Part shown: in pieces, positions 15,511 to 24,986 of the stretch
How the letters are laid out: each line of letters begins with the position of its first letter
Position numbering within the stretch: position 1 is the first letter of the stretch
DNA from: an uncultured beta proteobacterium
GTDB lineage: Bacteria; Pseudomonadota; Gammaproteobacteria; Burkholderiales; SG8-39
Assembly: GCA_903859155.1 (NCBI GenBank)
Contig: CAIOLO010000100.1
Span: 1-64,000, forward strand
Direction of reading: 5' to 3'
DNA length: 64,000 nt
Program-made: the position numbers and the translations under genes
The notes under the pieces: generated by a model
Databases searched by the model: none
Seen by the model: only the letters and a program-made list of their open reading frames with translations
What the model was told of the DNA's origin: nothing

Positions 15511-18309
15511 TCATCCTGCCGTCAGATCCATCTCCGCGTTGAACTCGGATCCCACCCGCTTCAGTTTGAAACCGATCTTGCGCGACACGTGCTGCATGGC
15601 GACGTTGTCACCCAGCATCGTGGCGACGATGCGTTCGAGCTTTTCGTCCCGGCCGATTTGCACCAGGCGGCGCAACAGCTCGACACCCAGGCCGTGTCCC
15701 TGAAGGGCATCGCTGACCAGAATCGCGAACTCCGCCTCCGCGGTCTGGTGCAGTTTGCTCAGTCGTCCTATCGCCAGTATCGCGTTCTCGCCGGTATCCG
15801 GATCCTTGCGCTCCACCACCAGCGCCATCTCCCTGTCGTAGTCGATGAAACAAAGACGCGTCAGGCGCTCATGCGCAATGCGCTGGCTGTACTGGATAAA
15901 CTGGAAGTAGCGCATGTACACGCTTTCCTTGGACACGGTCGCGTGGAACTTCACCATCAGCGGCTCGTCTTCGGGGCGGATCGGGCGGATGGTGACCGAC
16001 AAGCCGTTCTTCGACGTCCATCCCGACACATACTGAGCCGGGTATGGGCGGATGGCGAGCTCGGGCAACTGGTCTTCGCCCACTTCGGGTCCATGCAGGA
16101 CGACGCGGGCATCCAGGGCGAGGAGTCCGGTGGCACCATTGGCGGCCGCCTCACCCGCCAGCCCTGCCGCGAGCAGGGGGTTGATATCAATCTCCTTGAT
16201 CCAGCGTTGCTCCACCACCAGCTGGCTGAACTGAACCAGCAACCGCGACAACGCGGCAATGTCGACCGGCGCACGGCCGCGCACGCCTTTGAGAGCCTTG
16301 AAAATGGTGGTCTGCTCCATCATGCGCAGCGCCAGCGTGGTGTTGAGCGGCGGCAGCGCCAGCGCGCGATCGCGGAACACTTCCACCAGCTGTCCGCCCG
16401 AGCCGAACAACAGCACCGGTCCGAATTGCGCGTCGATGCTGCAGCCCAGTATCAGTTCGTAGCCGTCCAGCTTGACCATCGGCTGCACGGTCACGCCGAG
16501 AAAGTGCCGGGAGCCGCGCGGAGGCGCCTCGCTCACCGCCTCCGCGCCCGCTTTAATCTTGCGGAAGGCCTGCCGCACCGCATCCGCATCGGCAAGGTTC
16601 AAACTCACGCCGCCGACGTCGGTCTTGTGGGTGATCGTCTCCGAATGCAGCTTCAACACCACCGGATAACCGGTCTCGGCTGCGCATTTCACCGCATCGT
16701 CCTCGCTGACCGCAATGCGGGTTGGCACAGTGGGAATACGGTACGCGGCGAGCACCTGCTTCGACTCGAATTCGGTAAGGAGGGTGCGGCCGGACTTGCG
16801 CGCCGCGGCAATCAGCTGCTGCACGCGCGCGCGATCCGGCAACGCCTCCGCCACGGTCTCAACCAGTGTGGGCGTTTCATACAGGGCGCGCAGGTTGTAG
16901 GCGTAGCGATACATCAGTGTGAAGGTGCGCGCCGCGGTGTCGGGATAACCGAAGGTCGGGATGTTCGCCTGGTTGAGGATGGCCTCGCCCGCCACCACAT
17001 CCTTGCCGCCCATCCAGCTGGCGAGGACCGGCTTCCCCTTGGTCGAAGCGAAAGCGCTCAGGCGCCTGGCCGTTTCGGTCGGATCGGTCATCGCCTGCGG
17101 CGTCAGCGCCACCAGCAAGCCGTCGCTGTTGGGATCTTTGGCGGCGATCTCCAGCGCCTGGGCGTAGCGCTCCGGATCCGCATCACCGAGGATGTCGATC
17201 GGGTTGCCGTGGCTCCAGTGCGCCGGCAGAACCTTGTCGAGCTCACCCAGGGTTTCCTCGGACAATTCGGCCAGCTCGCCCCCCATGGCAATTAGCGTAT
17301 CGGTGGCAAGCACCCCGGGCCCGCCGGCATTGGTAACGATGGTCAGACGCGGTCCGGAAGGACGCGGCTGCTTGGCCAGCACCTCCGCCATGTAGAACAG
17401 ATCTGAGATGGAATTGACGCGCAACACCCCGCAGCGGCGGAATACCGCGTCGAGCACATCGTCACTGCCGGCCAGCGCCCCGGTATGCGAGGCGGCGGCC
17501 TTCGCCGCAGCCGCGGTGCGCCCCGCCTTGATGATGATGATCGGCTTTGTCAGCGCAACCTCGCGCGCAGCCGAGATGAACGAGCGCGCATTACCGATCG
17601 ACTCCATGTAGATCATGATGCTGTGCGTATTCGGATCGTCGCCGAAATAGTTGATCAGGTCGCCCCAGTCGACATCGAGCATCGAGCCGACGGAAACGCA
17701 GGCGCTGAAGCCGACGTTCTCGCGAAAACTCCAGTCCAGTACCGCCGTGAGCAACGCCCCGCTCTGGCTGATGAAGCCAACCGACCCGGGCCGCGCCATC
17801 GCGCTCGCAAAGGTCGCATTCAGGTGCGACACCGGGCGCATCACCCCCAGGCAGTTCGGGCCGATGAGTCGCATCCTGCCGCGCGCGTACTCGGCAATCC
17901 TGCGCTCGAGCTCCACGCCGGCGGCCCCGGCCTCTTTGAAACCGGCCGAAATGATGATCGCGCTTTTGACGCCTGCCGCGACACATTCCTTGATGAGGTC
18001 GGGTACGGTGGGCGCGGGGGTGACGATGACTGCCAGATCGATCTGTTCGGGTAGGTCCGCAATGCACGAATAGGCCTTGATGCCCAGCACCTGTTTGTGC
18101 CGCTTGTTGATCGGGTACACCGCGCCGCCAAACGGATTGCTGACAAGGTTCCAGAGCACGTTGCGGCCGACCGCACCCTCTTTCTCGGTAGCGCCGATGA
18201 CGGCGACGCTTTTTGGCGCAAACATGGTGCGCAATGAATTGCGCTCAAAATGCAGCACATCCAGCGTACGGTCGGCGCCATCGGCCGGTTTGCTTGCTTT
18301 GGTATTCAT
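15511..18309 (-). CDS. PatZ-like protein lysine acyltransferase (acyl-CoA synthetase-like plus GNAT)
   Basis: A 932-aa fusion: an NDP-forming acyl-CoA synthetase-like CoA-binding domain at the N-terminus ([19 protein letters not shown], residues about 32-50), ligase subdomains ([26 protein letters not shown]), an ATP-grasp part ([20 protein letters not shown]) and a C-terminal GNAT acetyltransferase (residues about 775-925; [16 protein letters not shown] is the acetyl-CoA loop). This layout is that of E. coli PatZ/YfiQ and Salmonella Pat, which acetylate metabolic enzymes such as acetyl-CoA synthetase. ATG at 18309 is chosen because GGGAG lies 8 nt upstream; a longer in-frame extension lacks family similarity. 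It is the most upstream gene of the minus-strand run towards phaC. Confidence 0.85.
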   Translation of the reverse strand: MNTKASKPADGADRTLDVLHFERNSLRTMFAPKSVAVIGATEKEGAVGRNVLWNLVSNPFGGAVYPINKRHKQVLGIKAYSCIADLPEQIDLAVIVTPAPTVPDLIKECVAAGVKSAIIISAGFKEAGAAGVELERRIAEYARGRMRLIGPNCLGVMRPVSHLNATFASAMARPGSVGFISQSGALLTAVLDWSFRENVGFSACVSVGSMLDVDWGDLINYFGDDPNTHSIMIYMESIGNARSFISAAREVALTKPIIIIKAGRTAAAAKAAASHTGALAGSDDVLDAVFRRCGVLRVNSISDLFYMAEVLAKQPRPSGPRLTIVTNAGGPGVLATDTLIAMGGELAELSEETLGELDKVLPAHWSHGNPIDILGDADPERYAQALEIAAKDPNSDGLLVALTPQAMTDPTETARRLSAFASTKGKPVLASWMGGKDVVAGEAILNQANIPTFGYPDTAARTFTLMYRYAYNLRALYETPTLVETVAEALPDRARVQQLIAAARKSGRTLLTEFESKQVLAAYRIPTVPTRIAVSEDDAVKCAAETGYPVVLKLHSETITHKTDVGGVSLNLADADAVRQAFRKIKAGAEAVSEAPPRGSRHFLGVTVQPMVKLDGYELILGCSIDAQFGPVLLFGSGGQLVEVFRDRALALPPLNTTLALRMMEQTTIFKALKGVRGRAPVDIAALSRLLVQFSQLVVEQRWIKEIDINPLLAAGLAGEAAANGATGLLALDARVVLHGPEVGEDQLPELAIRPYPAQYVSGWTSKNGLSVTIRPIRPEDEPLMVKFHATVSKESVYMRYFQFIQYSQRIAHERLTRLCFIDYDREMALVVERKDPDTGENAILAIGRLSKLHQTAEAEFAILVSDALQGHGLGVELLRRLVQIGRDEKLERIVATMLGDNVAMQHVSRKIGFKLKRVGSEFNAEMDLTAG

Positions 18310-18519
18310 GACACTGCTCCCATTCATTTGTCCGCTCCAGCCCGTTGGTGGTGCGCAGACGAACGTTGTAGCCGGCGGCTGGGTCGAATACGGTGGGGCA
18401 GAGTTACAAGCAGGTTCGACCGGGTCGGGCAGCAGTTCAGGCGCGTCGGTGCGCCGCAGTTCGCCGGCCTGGTTGGTCAACGCGGCAAGTACATAGTGCC
18501 GGAGTTCCTTTCGGGCACG

Positions 18520-18533
18520 TTGAGCTAGGTCAA
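18520..18533 (-). promoter_or_regulatory. FNR/DNR-like palindrome upstream of the acyltransferase
   Basis: The minus strand reads TTGACCTAGCTCAA. The TTGA/TCAA half-sites are spaced as in FNR-family boxes, with two deviations from TTGAT-N4-ATCAA. It lies about 210 nt before the acyltransferase ATG. The remainder of 18310-18620 holds no gene that I can support. Confidence 0.35.
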
Positions 18534-18620
18534 AAATGCCTCAGTGCCATCATGGCTAATTCAATGGGATCGCAAAATCATTCATGTAAGGCACGCAGGC
18601 GTGCGGTGTGGCGCGGACGG

Positions 18621-18657
18621 CAAAAAAAAACAGGGAAGATGTCTCCCCTGTTTTTTT
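18621..18657. terminator. Rho-independent terminator, bidirectional
   Basis: A run of A, then ACAGGG, a 9-10 nt loop, CCCTGT and a run of T form a symmetric hairpin with U-tracts possible on both strands. It follows the FecR-like gene (minus strand, stop at 18705) and insulates it from the acyltransferase gene. Confidence 0.85.
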
Positions 18658-18704
18658 GCGGCGCCCCCACAGAATGGAGGCCCCGAAACCAAATTCCGAT
18701 CCGC

Positions 18705-19370
18705 TTATTGCGCCTTGCTCTTTACCCAGGCGACGAGTTCCTGCACGTCGGTGCTGGCGGGCTGGCGCTTGGCCATTTCATCGACTACCGGCTTCATTTC
18801 GTCGTAAAGCAGATAATCCTGCAGAACGCTGTAGAGGTAAAGTTCGGGGGTGATGTCATCAGCCGGCGCTTGCCCACGCATCGTCTTGTAGGTGCCTTTG
18901 GCGGCATTGACCTCGGCCTGCTGCGCAGCGGTCAGGCGCGGGGGCTGCCCACCGCCGCGAACATTCACCCCACCGGAACGGCCCAGCTTGGCGATCTGGA
19001 TGAGTTCCGGCACCTGGGCAATCTTCTGCGAAACCGCCGATGGCAGAGACGAGACCAGAAGCGGCTGGCCACTGCTGGCCTCGCTTTGCTGGCCACCCGC
19101 GCGGAACGCAGAGGGTCCGCGCCAGGTTTCCTGGCGTCCACCCTGAAAATAAACGACACGGATCTGGGCGCCCGCCGGCACCGTGAACCGGTCCCCCTGG
19201 CGGACCTTCATGAAAGTCTGCACTTTGGCCGCCGGCGTTCCATCCGACTGATAGCTCACATCACCCTGGAGCAGATTCACCAAACCGACATCCGGTGTCT
19301 GCGCCTGCGTCGATACCGCGAACCCCAGGCCCACGGACAAAACAGCCAAAACTCTGGCAAGAGCTCTCAT
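18705..19370 (-). CDS. Secreted FecR-domain-like protein
   Basis: A 221-aa protein with an N-terminal signal peptide (RALARVLAVLSVGLGFAVS, cleavage probably after TQAQ). Residues about 35-100 resemble a FecR-type beta domain (LQGDVSYQSDGT, VRQGDRFTVPAGAQI, VYFQGGRQETWRGPSAF). The C-terminal part is helical and charged, with no second membrane segment, so it is probably periplasmic. ATG at 19370 has GGGGTG before it and is preferred over an in-frame TTG six codons earlier. It lies 200 nt downstream of the CHASE2 cyclase on the same strand; such FecR-like genes often accompany CHASE2 proteins. The substrate or signal is unknown. Confidence 0.7.
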   Translation of the reverse strand: MRALARVLAVLSVGLGFAVSTQAQTPDVGLVNLLQGDVSYQSDGTPAAKVQTFMKVRQGDRFTVPAGAQIRVVYFQGGRQETWRGPSAFRAGGQQSEASSGQPLLVSSLPSAVSQKIAQVPELIQIAKLGRSGGVNVRGGGQPPRLTAAQQAEVNAAKGTYKTMRGQAPADDITPELYLYSVLQDYLLYDEMKPVVDEMAKRQPASTDVQELVAWVKSKAQ

Positions 19371-19570
19371 TTTCACCCCTGATTTCAAAGATTTACGCCG
19401 TAAGCATAATCCCGTGATGGATTAGCGTCAGGGAATTTGTCACGTTATCGTGCGACAACTCAGCCTAAATGAGAAAAATACCGCAAAACCAGGCAAATTC
19501 TGCCAGGACCAGCCGCGGCCAGGCCGTTTTCTCACGCCGGGCGTCGCGGGGGGGCGTCGCCCGGCAGGCG

Positions 19571-21475
19571 CTATTCCTTCATCGCCATCACTTCATAGAC
19601 CTCAATAGGTTCCGCGCGCCCCTTGACCGTGACGGTCTCGGTCTTGCCGGTGGTGATGCCCTCGCCGGCCTCCTTGAGGGTCGCGGCGCTTGCCACCAGC
19701 CACACGCCCAGTTCCTTGGTGACCCCCTCGAGCCGCGAGGCCGCATTGACGGTATCGCCGATCGCGGTGAACTCAGTGCGCCGCTCGGAACCGATATCCC
19801 CCACCACGCAGGAGCCTGTATGCAGGCCCACACCGATCGCGAATACCGGCAGTCCGCGATCCGGAAAACGCGCCTCCATCCAGTGGCGGAAGTCCTTGCC
19901 CTCCTGGACCATGTCTATCGCCGCCGCGAGGGCGCGCCGGGCATGGTCCGGATAAGCTTTGGGCGCGCCGAACACCGCCATGACGGCATCGCCGATGTAC
20001 TTGTTGACCATGCCGCCGCGATTCAGGATCGGCTCGCATACCTTGGAAAAATACGCATTGAGCATCTCCACCACTTCGTGGGCATTGAGCTTCTCGGAAA
20101 TGGTGGTGAAATTGCGGATATCGGAAAACAGCACGGTCACGTGGCGCTCTTCACCGGAGAGGTCGGGCCGGTCGTCCTCCGCCAGGAGTGTATCCACGAC
20201 ATCGTCCGACACGTAGCGGCCGAACATGTGCTTCAAGCGGGCGCGTTCGCGCTCCTCGCCGGTAAGTCGCAATGCAATGGTGCTCAGATAGGCGATCGCC
20301 AGCCCCACCTGCACCGTGCCTACCGGGATGATCCAGTCCTGCAGAAACAGCAGAAACGCGGGAACCAGGCAGACGTTGGCAAGGATCACTATCCAGCCCA
20401 TGCCGCGGGGCACGCTGAAATACAGGAACAACAGTGTCCCCGCGACCAGCCATGCAAGCACATAAGGCCAGAAGATCCAAACCGGCAGTTCCCGCGGATA
20501 ATGGCCCGACAGTACAGTCTCGATGATGTTGGCGTGGATCTCGCCGCCAATCATCTGGTCGCTGGCAAAAAACAGCCCGCCGCGCGAATAGGGGGTGAAG
20601 TGCCGGTCAGAGGTGCCGGCGTTGTTCGCCGCGATGATGACCGCCCGCCCCTTGAGTTGCTGCACCTGCGGATCGGACAGCGCGTCCGGGCTGAGAAGTT
20701 TGCGCATCGAAACCGTGGGAATGGTCCCGGCGGGGCCGACATAGCCGATGCGCATCCTGCGGCGCTCGCGCGGCCACTCGACGCCGGCGATGGTCCATTT
20801 GTCCCGGGTGGGGTCCTCGCCCGCGGCTCGCAATGCCAACTGCATGCCAAAGCCCACGCCGGGCGCCTGCGGGTTGGAGTCGAACGCCGGATAGAAATTG
20901 CGCACCAGCTTGTCTGAATCCGGCTCCAGATTGGCAATCCCGAGGTCATTGATGCCCCCGGGCAGCAGGAACAGCTGGTCGCGAGGCGGGAGCAGGAGCT
21001 CGGGTTCGCCCTCGGCGCTCTCGATGAGGTGGGTGATCAGTATCTTGTCGCCCGCGGCCAGTTGCGCCCGCAACGGCGAATCGTAGTTGCGGCTGATATC
21101 ACTGCCTGGCAGGTTGAGCTTGGCGAGCCAGGATTCCGCGCTGACGGTATAGATGAAATCAAGGCCGGTGGCTTTTACCCCGGCCTGCGTGAGCGTATCC
21201 ATCGCCTGGGCCCAGTACGGCGCCCAGAACGCCAGCGGATCGTCCTTGTACTCGAGCAGCGTCGCATCGTCCACCGCGATCACCGCGGTATGCAGGGCCT
21301 CGCGCCGCACGCCCGCGAATTGGTGCCAGTAATCGTAATAGACATCCTCCACCGGCTGCAGCATCCCGGCCCGGTCCAGACCGAAAGTCAGCAACGAGGA
21401 CACCAGGATGACGATGATGAACTGCGTCCTCCGGGAGGAGCGCGGCAAGTGCTTCAGTAGCGAGTCGAGGTTCAT
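19571..21475 (-). CDS. CHASE2-domain adenylate/guanylate cyclase
   Basis: A 634-aa membrane signalling enzyme. An N-terminal transmembrane helix (FIIVILVSSLLTFGL) is followed by an extracytoplasmic CHASE2 sensor (about residues 40-320), two to three further membrane helices (residues about 335-410, including WPYVLAWLVAGTLLFLYF) and a class III cyclase domain. Metal-binding aspartates lie in VLFSDIRNFT and KYIGDAVMAVFG; the TAIGDTVNAASRL motif is complete. It should make cAMP or cGMP in response to a periplasmic signal. ATG at 21475 has GGAAAGAGG upstream. A cyclic nucleotide from this enzyme might be read by regulators elsewhere; the only CNB protein in the window has an altered site. Confidence 0.9.
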   Translation of the reverse strand: MNLDSLLKHLPRSSRRTQFIIVILVSSLLTFGLDRAGMLQPVEDVYYDYWHQFAGVRREALHTAVIAVDDATLLEYKDDPLAFWAPYWAQAMDTLTQAGVKATGLDFIYTVSAESWLAKLNLPGSDISRNYDSPLRAQLAAGDKILITHLIESAEGEPELLLPPRDQLFLLPGGINDLGIANLEPDSDKLVRNFYPAFDSNPQAPGVGFGMQLALRAAGEDPTRDKWTIAGVEWPRERRRMRIGYVGPAGTIPTVSMRKLLSPDALSDPQVQQLKGRAVIIAANNAGTSDRHFTPYSRGGLFFASDQMIGGEIHANIIETVLSGHYPRELPVWIFWPYVLAWLVAGTLLFLYFSVPRGMGWIVILANVCLVPAFLLFLQDWIIPVGTVQVGLAIAYLSTIALRLTGEERERARLKHMFGRYVSDDVVDTLLAEDDRPDLSGEERHVTVLFSDIRNFTTISEKLNAHEVVEMLNAYFSKVCEPILNRGGMVNKYIGDAVMAVFGAPKAYPDHARRALAAAIDMVQEGKDFRHWMEARFPDRGLPVFAIGVGLHTGSCVVGDIGSERRTEFTAIGDTVNAASRLEGVTKELGVWLVASAATLKEAGEGITTGKTETVTVKGRAEPIEVYEVMAMKE

Positions 21476-21767
21476 TGCCTCTTTCCAGAAAGGGTGATTC
21501 GCGCGGGCGGCGCGCAATTCAGGAACGCGTGATCGACACAATCTCCATAGCGACGACTGACGCAGCGATGACCTGCGAAAACTGCCCGGATTCTAGCAGC
21601 AGCCTGTATTCCCCCGCATCGCAGCCATCCCGGTTGCCGCGTTCAAGTGCGCATGGCCCAGAACGAATACGTGCTCGATGGTGCGCAGGGGCGATTCAAG
21701 TCGGCGCCATCATTCGACGCGGACCATCGGCCCGCGATGACCACGGGAGATGCCCTTTGCGGATGCG

Positions 21768-21992
21768 CTAGCGGAGGACCAGTTTCACGATGGTGATGAG
21801 CACCAGCACCACCAGCACGGCACCGATGATCGCGCCGATGACCACCTGCGGCAGGGAGACGATCGCGCCGTCCTTTTCCCAGGTACCCTTGCGTCCTATC
21901 ATGAACAACCCCCAGAAAATGGTTGCCGCGACCTGGAGCAGCCCCGCTTTTTTCGCGGGCTTGCCCTTTTGTTCCTGAAACGGCTGGTTCAT
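21768..21992 (-). CDS. DUF2970 small membrane protein
   Basis: A 74-aa protein with a Lys-rich N-terminus followed by LQVAATIFWGLFMIGRKG and a C-terminal hydrophobic helix (VVIGAIIGAVLVVLVLITIV). This pattern is that of DUF2970, small inner-membrane proteins of unknown function common in beta- and gammaproteobacteria. It is divergent from marC with 79 nt between starts. About 290 nt separate it from the CHASE2 gene, with no gene seen there. Confidence 0.8.
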   Translation of the reverse strand: MNQPFQEQKGKPAKKAGLLQVAATIFWGLFMIGRKGTWEKDGAIVSLPQVVIGAIIGAVLVVLVLITIVKLVLR

Positions 21993-22071
21993 ACCCGATT
22001 CAACATCCCCTGAGTGCTCCGAAGCTGGGCTACGTGCCGCTTGGCGGCGGCAGGTAGCGTAAGCTTCATAA

Positions 22072-22704
22072 ATGCTCGACTGGACCGAATACGCCAAAAT
22101 CTGCCTGGCACTTCTCGTGATCGTCAATCCTGTCGGCGCCGTGCCGTTGTTCGCCAGTATGACCTTGGCGAACACCGAGGAGGAGAAAAAACACATTGCG
22201 CGGACCGCCAGCATTGCCGTTGCCGTGGTCCTGGTCATCGCCGCCGTCGGCGGCCAGGCGCTGCTTGCCCTGTTTGGCATCAGCATCGCGTCTTTCAAGG
22301 TGGGTGGCGCGATCCTCATTCTCTGGCTAGCCATTTCGATGATGCACGGGGCGCAAAGCTCACAGAAGCAGACCCCGGATGAAGCCAGGGAAGCCGAAGA
22401 CAAGGAAAGCATTGCCGTGGTGCCGCTCGCCATACCCCTGCTTTCGGGGCCCGGTGCAATTTCGACCATCATCATTTACGCAACCACCCGGTCGTCGGTG
22501 GCGCACCTGTCGGCCATCATCGCTTGCGGCGTGCTGGTGGCGCTGGTGACCTGGATGGCGCTGCGCGTAGCGACCCCCGTGAGCCTGTGGCTCGGAAAAA
22601 CCGGCGTCAACATTGCCACGCGACTGATGGGACTGCTGCTTGCCGCGGTGGCCGTGGAAATCTTCGCCAGTGGAATTGTGGTGCTGCTGCCCGGGCTCAA
22701 GTAA
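22072..22704 (+). CDS. MarC family integral membrane protein
   Basis: A 210-aa protein with six predicted membrane helices and the MarC/YhgN hallmarks: IVNPVGAVPLFASMT near residue 18 in the first helix and IPLLSGPGAISTII in the middle, the two NPxG/GPG re-entrant type motifs. MarC proteins were once tied to multiple antibiotic resistance, a link later withdrawn; the transported substrate is unknown. It is transcribed away from DUF2970. A 216-nt spacer without any gene separates it from the next gene. Confidence 0.88.
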   Translation: MLDWTEYAKICLALLVIVNPVGAVPLFASMTLANTEEEKKHIARTASIAVAVVLVIAAVGGQALLALFGISIASFKVGGAILILWLAISMMHGAQSSQKQTPDEAREAEDKESIAVVPLAIPLLSGPGAISTIIIYATTRSSVAHLSAIIACGVLVALVTWMALRVATPVSLWLGKTGVNIATRLMGLLLAAVAVEIFASGIVVLLPGLK

Positions 22705-22920
22705 GCCGCGGCACGGCGCCGCCGCCCGCTACCCGATGATCCGGGGTATGAATCTGTCGCGCCGGACACTGGATTTGCCAATCGCGGCGCATTGCCCGAG
22801 CGCGCCTGATGGAACGATTGCGCAAGCCCGCCGGAGTGCCTATGATTCGCCCTCTCCCGGTGTGCGCGGCCTCACAGCGCCGCGCCCGGTTCCAGAGAAC
22901 CCATCCCAGAGGAACACCCT

Positions 22921-23661
22921 ATGATAGAAAAACACGTCGATATCGCTACCGGTGCCGGTGCCGCCGACACTTTCGTCTGCTATCCGGAACGCGACGGCCC
23001 GTATCCCGCAGTCATTTTCTACATGGATGCCCCTGGCATTCGCGAAGAACTGCATGACATGGCGAGGCGCATCGCGGCGGTGGGCTACTACGTCATCCTG
23101 CCCAATCTGTTTTACCGCAGCGGCCGCGGCGCGCTGCTGACTGCAGAGGCGACGGTTCACGAAAGCGCCGAGCAGAAAAAGATGTTCGGCCTGATGGCGA
23201 CGATTTCCAACGGACTGATCGCGCAGGACACTGCGGGCTTTCTCGCCTATCTGGATGCGCAGGCCGACGTGAAAAAAGGTCCGATCGGCGCGCTCGGCTA
23301 TTGCATGAGCGGTCCCTACGCGATGGCCGCCGCCGCCAGCTATCCCGAGCGTTTCGGGGCCGCGCTGTCTTTCCATGGCGTTCCCTTTGTCACCGACCGG
23401 GACGACAGCGCCCACCTGATGATGCACAGGATCAAGGCACTGGCCTACTTCGGGTTCGGCAGCAAGGATTTTCTGACGCCACAGGCGGACATCGACATAC
23501 TTGCGGCAGCGCTGAAAAAAACAACACTGAAATACGAGATCGAGATGTACGACGACTGCAGCCACGGCTTCGTATTCCCGCAGCGCCCGCTCTACAACAA
23601 GCAGGGTTCGGAGCGCCACTGGGAACGCCTGTTCGTCATACTGCGACGCACCCTGGGCTGA
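22921..23661 (+). CDS. Dienelactone hydrolase family protein
   Basis: A 246-aa alpha/beta hydrolase of the dienelactone hydrolase type. The nucleophile motif is GYCMSG (Cys rather than Ser, as in carboxymethylenebutenolidases), the acid residue lies in GSKDFLTP and the His in SHGFVFPQ. It is probably cytoplasmic and acts on lactones or esters from aromatic breakdown. It heads a co-directional group with an SDR gene and a MaoC gene, which suggests a small catabolic operon. The substrate cannot be read from sequence. Confidence 0.85.
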   Translation: MIEKHVDIATGAGAADTFVCYPERDGPYPAVIFYMDAPGIREELHDMARRIAAVGYYVILPNLFYRSGRGALLTAEATVHESAEQKKMFGLMATISNGLIAQDTAGFLAYLDAQADVKKGPIGALGYCMSGPYAMAAAASYPERFGAALSFHGVPFVTDRDDSAHLMMHRIKALAYFGFGSKDFLTPQADIDILAAALKKTTLKYEIEMYDDCSHGFVFPQRPLYNKQGSERHWERLFVILRRTLG

Positions 23662-23748
23662 GTGCGGGGGGACGGTCGTATGCAAACGACATGCACGGCA
23701 GGGCGACGCATGCCCCATCAAGCAAACCGCTGACAAACAGGAGGCAGT

Positions 23749-24531
23749 ATGGATTTGAAACTCAAAGGCCGCAGTGTGCTGATCACCGGCGGATCCAAGG
23801 GCATCGGCTTCGGTGTGGCGCGATGGTTCGCACAGGAAGGCTGCAATCTCCGGCTCGCCGCGCGCTCGCAGGAGGACCTGGCCCAGGCAAAGAAAAAACT
23901 TCTTGAGATCGCCAACGTGGATGTGCAGACCTTTGCCATGGACCTTTCCAGGGCCGAGTCGCGCGACAAACTGGTGGCCGCGTGTTCGGACGTCGACATC
24001 CTCATCAATAATGCCGGCGGTGTTCCCGGGGGCACCATCGAGGACATCGACGACGTCAAATGGCGCGCCGCGTGGGACCTGAAGGTTTTCGGCTACATCA
24101 ACATGTCACGCGCATTCTTCACGCTGATGAAGGCGAGGAAAAGCGGTGTCATCATCAATATCATCGGCGTCGGCGGCGAGCGCCTGGACGCAGGTTACAT
24201 TGCAGGGGCCACCGGCAATGCCGCGCTGATGGCCTTTACCCGCACGCTGGGCTCGACCAGCATAGACCATGGCGTGCGCGTGCTGGGAGTCAATCCGGGG
24301 CCGGTGGAAACCGAACGCCTGGAATTCCTCGGCCGCAAACGTGCGGCCGATCGCCTTGGTGATCCGGAACGCTGGCGTGAATTCTTCAAGCACATGCCGC
24401 TGGGTCGTGCCGCGAGCGTCGATGAAACCGCCGCGAGCGTGGTGTTTCTCGCTTCGGATCTCTCGGCCTATACCTCGGGCATCATTTTCACCATCGACGG
24501 CGGACTGGTGTCGCGCGGCGCATTGCCATGA
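23749..24531 (+). CDS. Short-chain dehydrogenase/reductase with atypical active site
   Basis: A 260-aa Rossmann protein with the cofactor motif TGGSKGIG (residues 14-21), the NNAG motif and the C-terminal SDR elements NPGPVETERL and GIIFTIDGGL. The catalytic region reads AGYIAGATGNAALMAFTR: no Lys stands four residues after the Tyr, Asn holds the usual Lys position, and the preceding strand IINIIGVGG lacks the usual Ser. The protein is otherwise complete. Either a specialised SDR subgroup or a non-reductase role is possible. It overlaps the MaoC gene by 4 nt. Confidence 0.85.
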   Translation: MDLKLKGRSVLITGGSKGIGFGVARWFAQEGCNLRLAARSQEDLAQAKKKLLEIANVDVQTFAMDLSRAESRDKLVAACSDVDILINNAGGVPGGTIEDIDDVKWRAAWDLKVFGYINMSRAFFTLMKARKSGVIINIIGVGGERLDAGYIAGATGNAALMAFTRTLGSTSIDHGVRVLGVNPGPVETERLEFLGRKRAADRLGDPERWREFFKHMPLGRAASVDETAASVVFLASDLSAYTSGIIFTIDGGLVSRGALP

Positions 24532-24983
24532 ACCTTCGCTACGCCGAGGATTACATTCCCGGGGAGATCATCGACCTGGGCAGCCTGCAGATCAGCGAGG
24601 CTGAAATCCTGGAGTTCGCGCAAAAATACGACCCGCAGCCGATCCACATCGACAAGGAATTCGCGCAGCGCTCGCAGTTTGGCGGCCTGATCTCCAGTGG
24701 CTGGCTGACATCCCTCCTTTTGTTTCGCCTGATGCTGCGCGGCTTCATCTGCCAGGAAAACAGCCTCGGCTCACCCGGGCAGGACGAAACCCGTTTTTTC
24801 AAGCCGGTTCGCCCCGGAGACACTCTTCATGGTCGCGTAGAAGTGGGCGAAGTGCGCATTTCAAAAAGCAAACCCGACATGGGCTTTGTGCAGAACACCG
24901 CAACAATGACCAATCAGGACGGCGACGTGGTGCTGCGCATACGCAGCACCGCGATTTTCAAAACACGCATGACGGCGATCTGA
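24528..24983 (+). CDS. MaoC-like hotdog-fold dehydratase
   Basis: A 151-aa protein with the hydratase-2 motif YDPQPIHIDKEFA (Asp and His pair, residues 35-47) followed by GGLISSGWLTSLLLFRL, typical of MaoC-like (R)-specific enoyl-CoA hydratases. The start overlaps the SDR stop (ATGA), implying translational coupling, so both probably act on the same acyl-CoA pathway. It could supply (R)-3-hydroxyacyl-CoA for PHA, but nothing here shows that directly. It converges with the CHAT gene; only 3 nt separate the stops. Confidence 0.85.
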   Translation: MNLRYAEDYIPGEIIDLGSLQISEAEILEFAQKYDPQPIHIDKEFAQRSQFGGLISSGWLTSLLLFRLMLRGFICQENSLGSPGQDETRFFKPVRPGDTLHGRVEVGEVRISKSKPDMGFVQNTATMTNQDGDVVLRIRSTAIFKTRMTAI

Positions 24984-24986
24984 ATT

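Noticed and set aside
13445-15703. A 752-codon plus-strand open frame
   Set aside because: Antisense of phaC; no domain is recognisable and phaC has a full catalytic triad.
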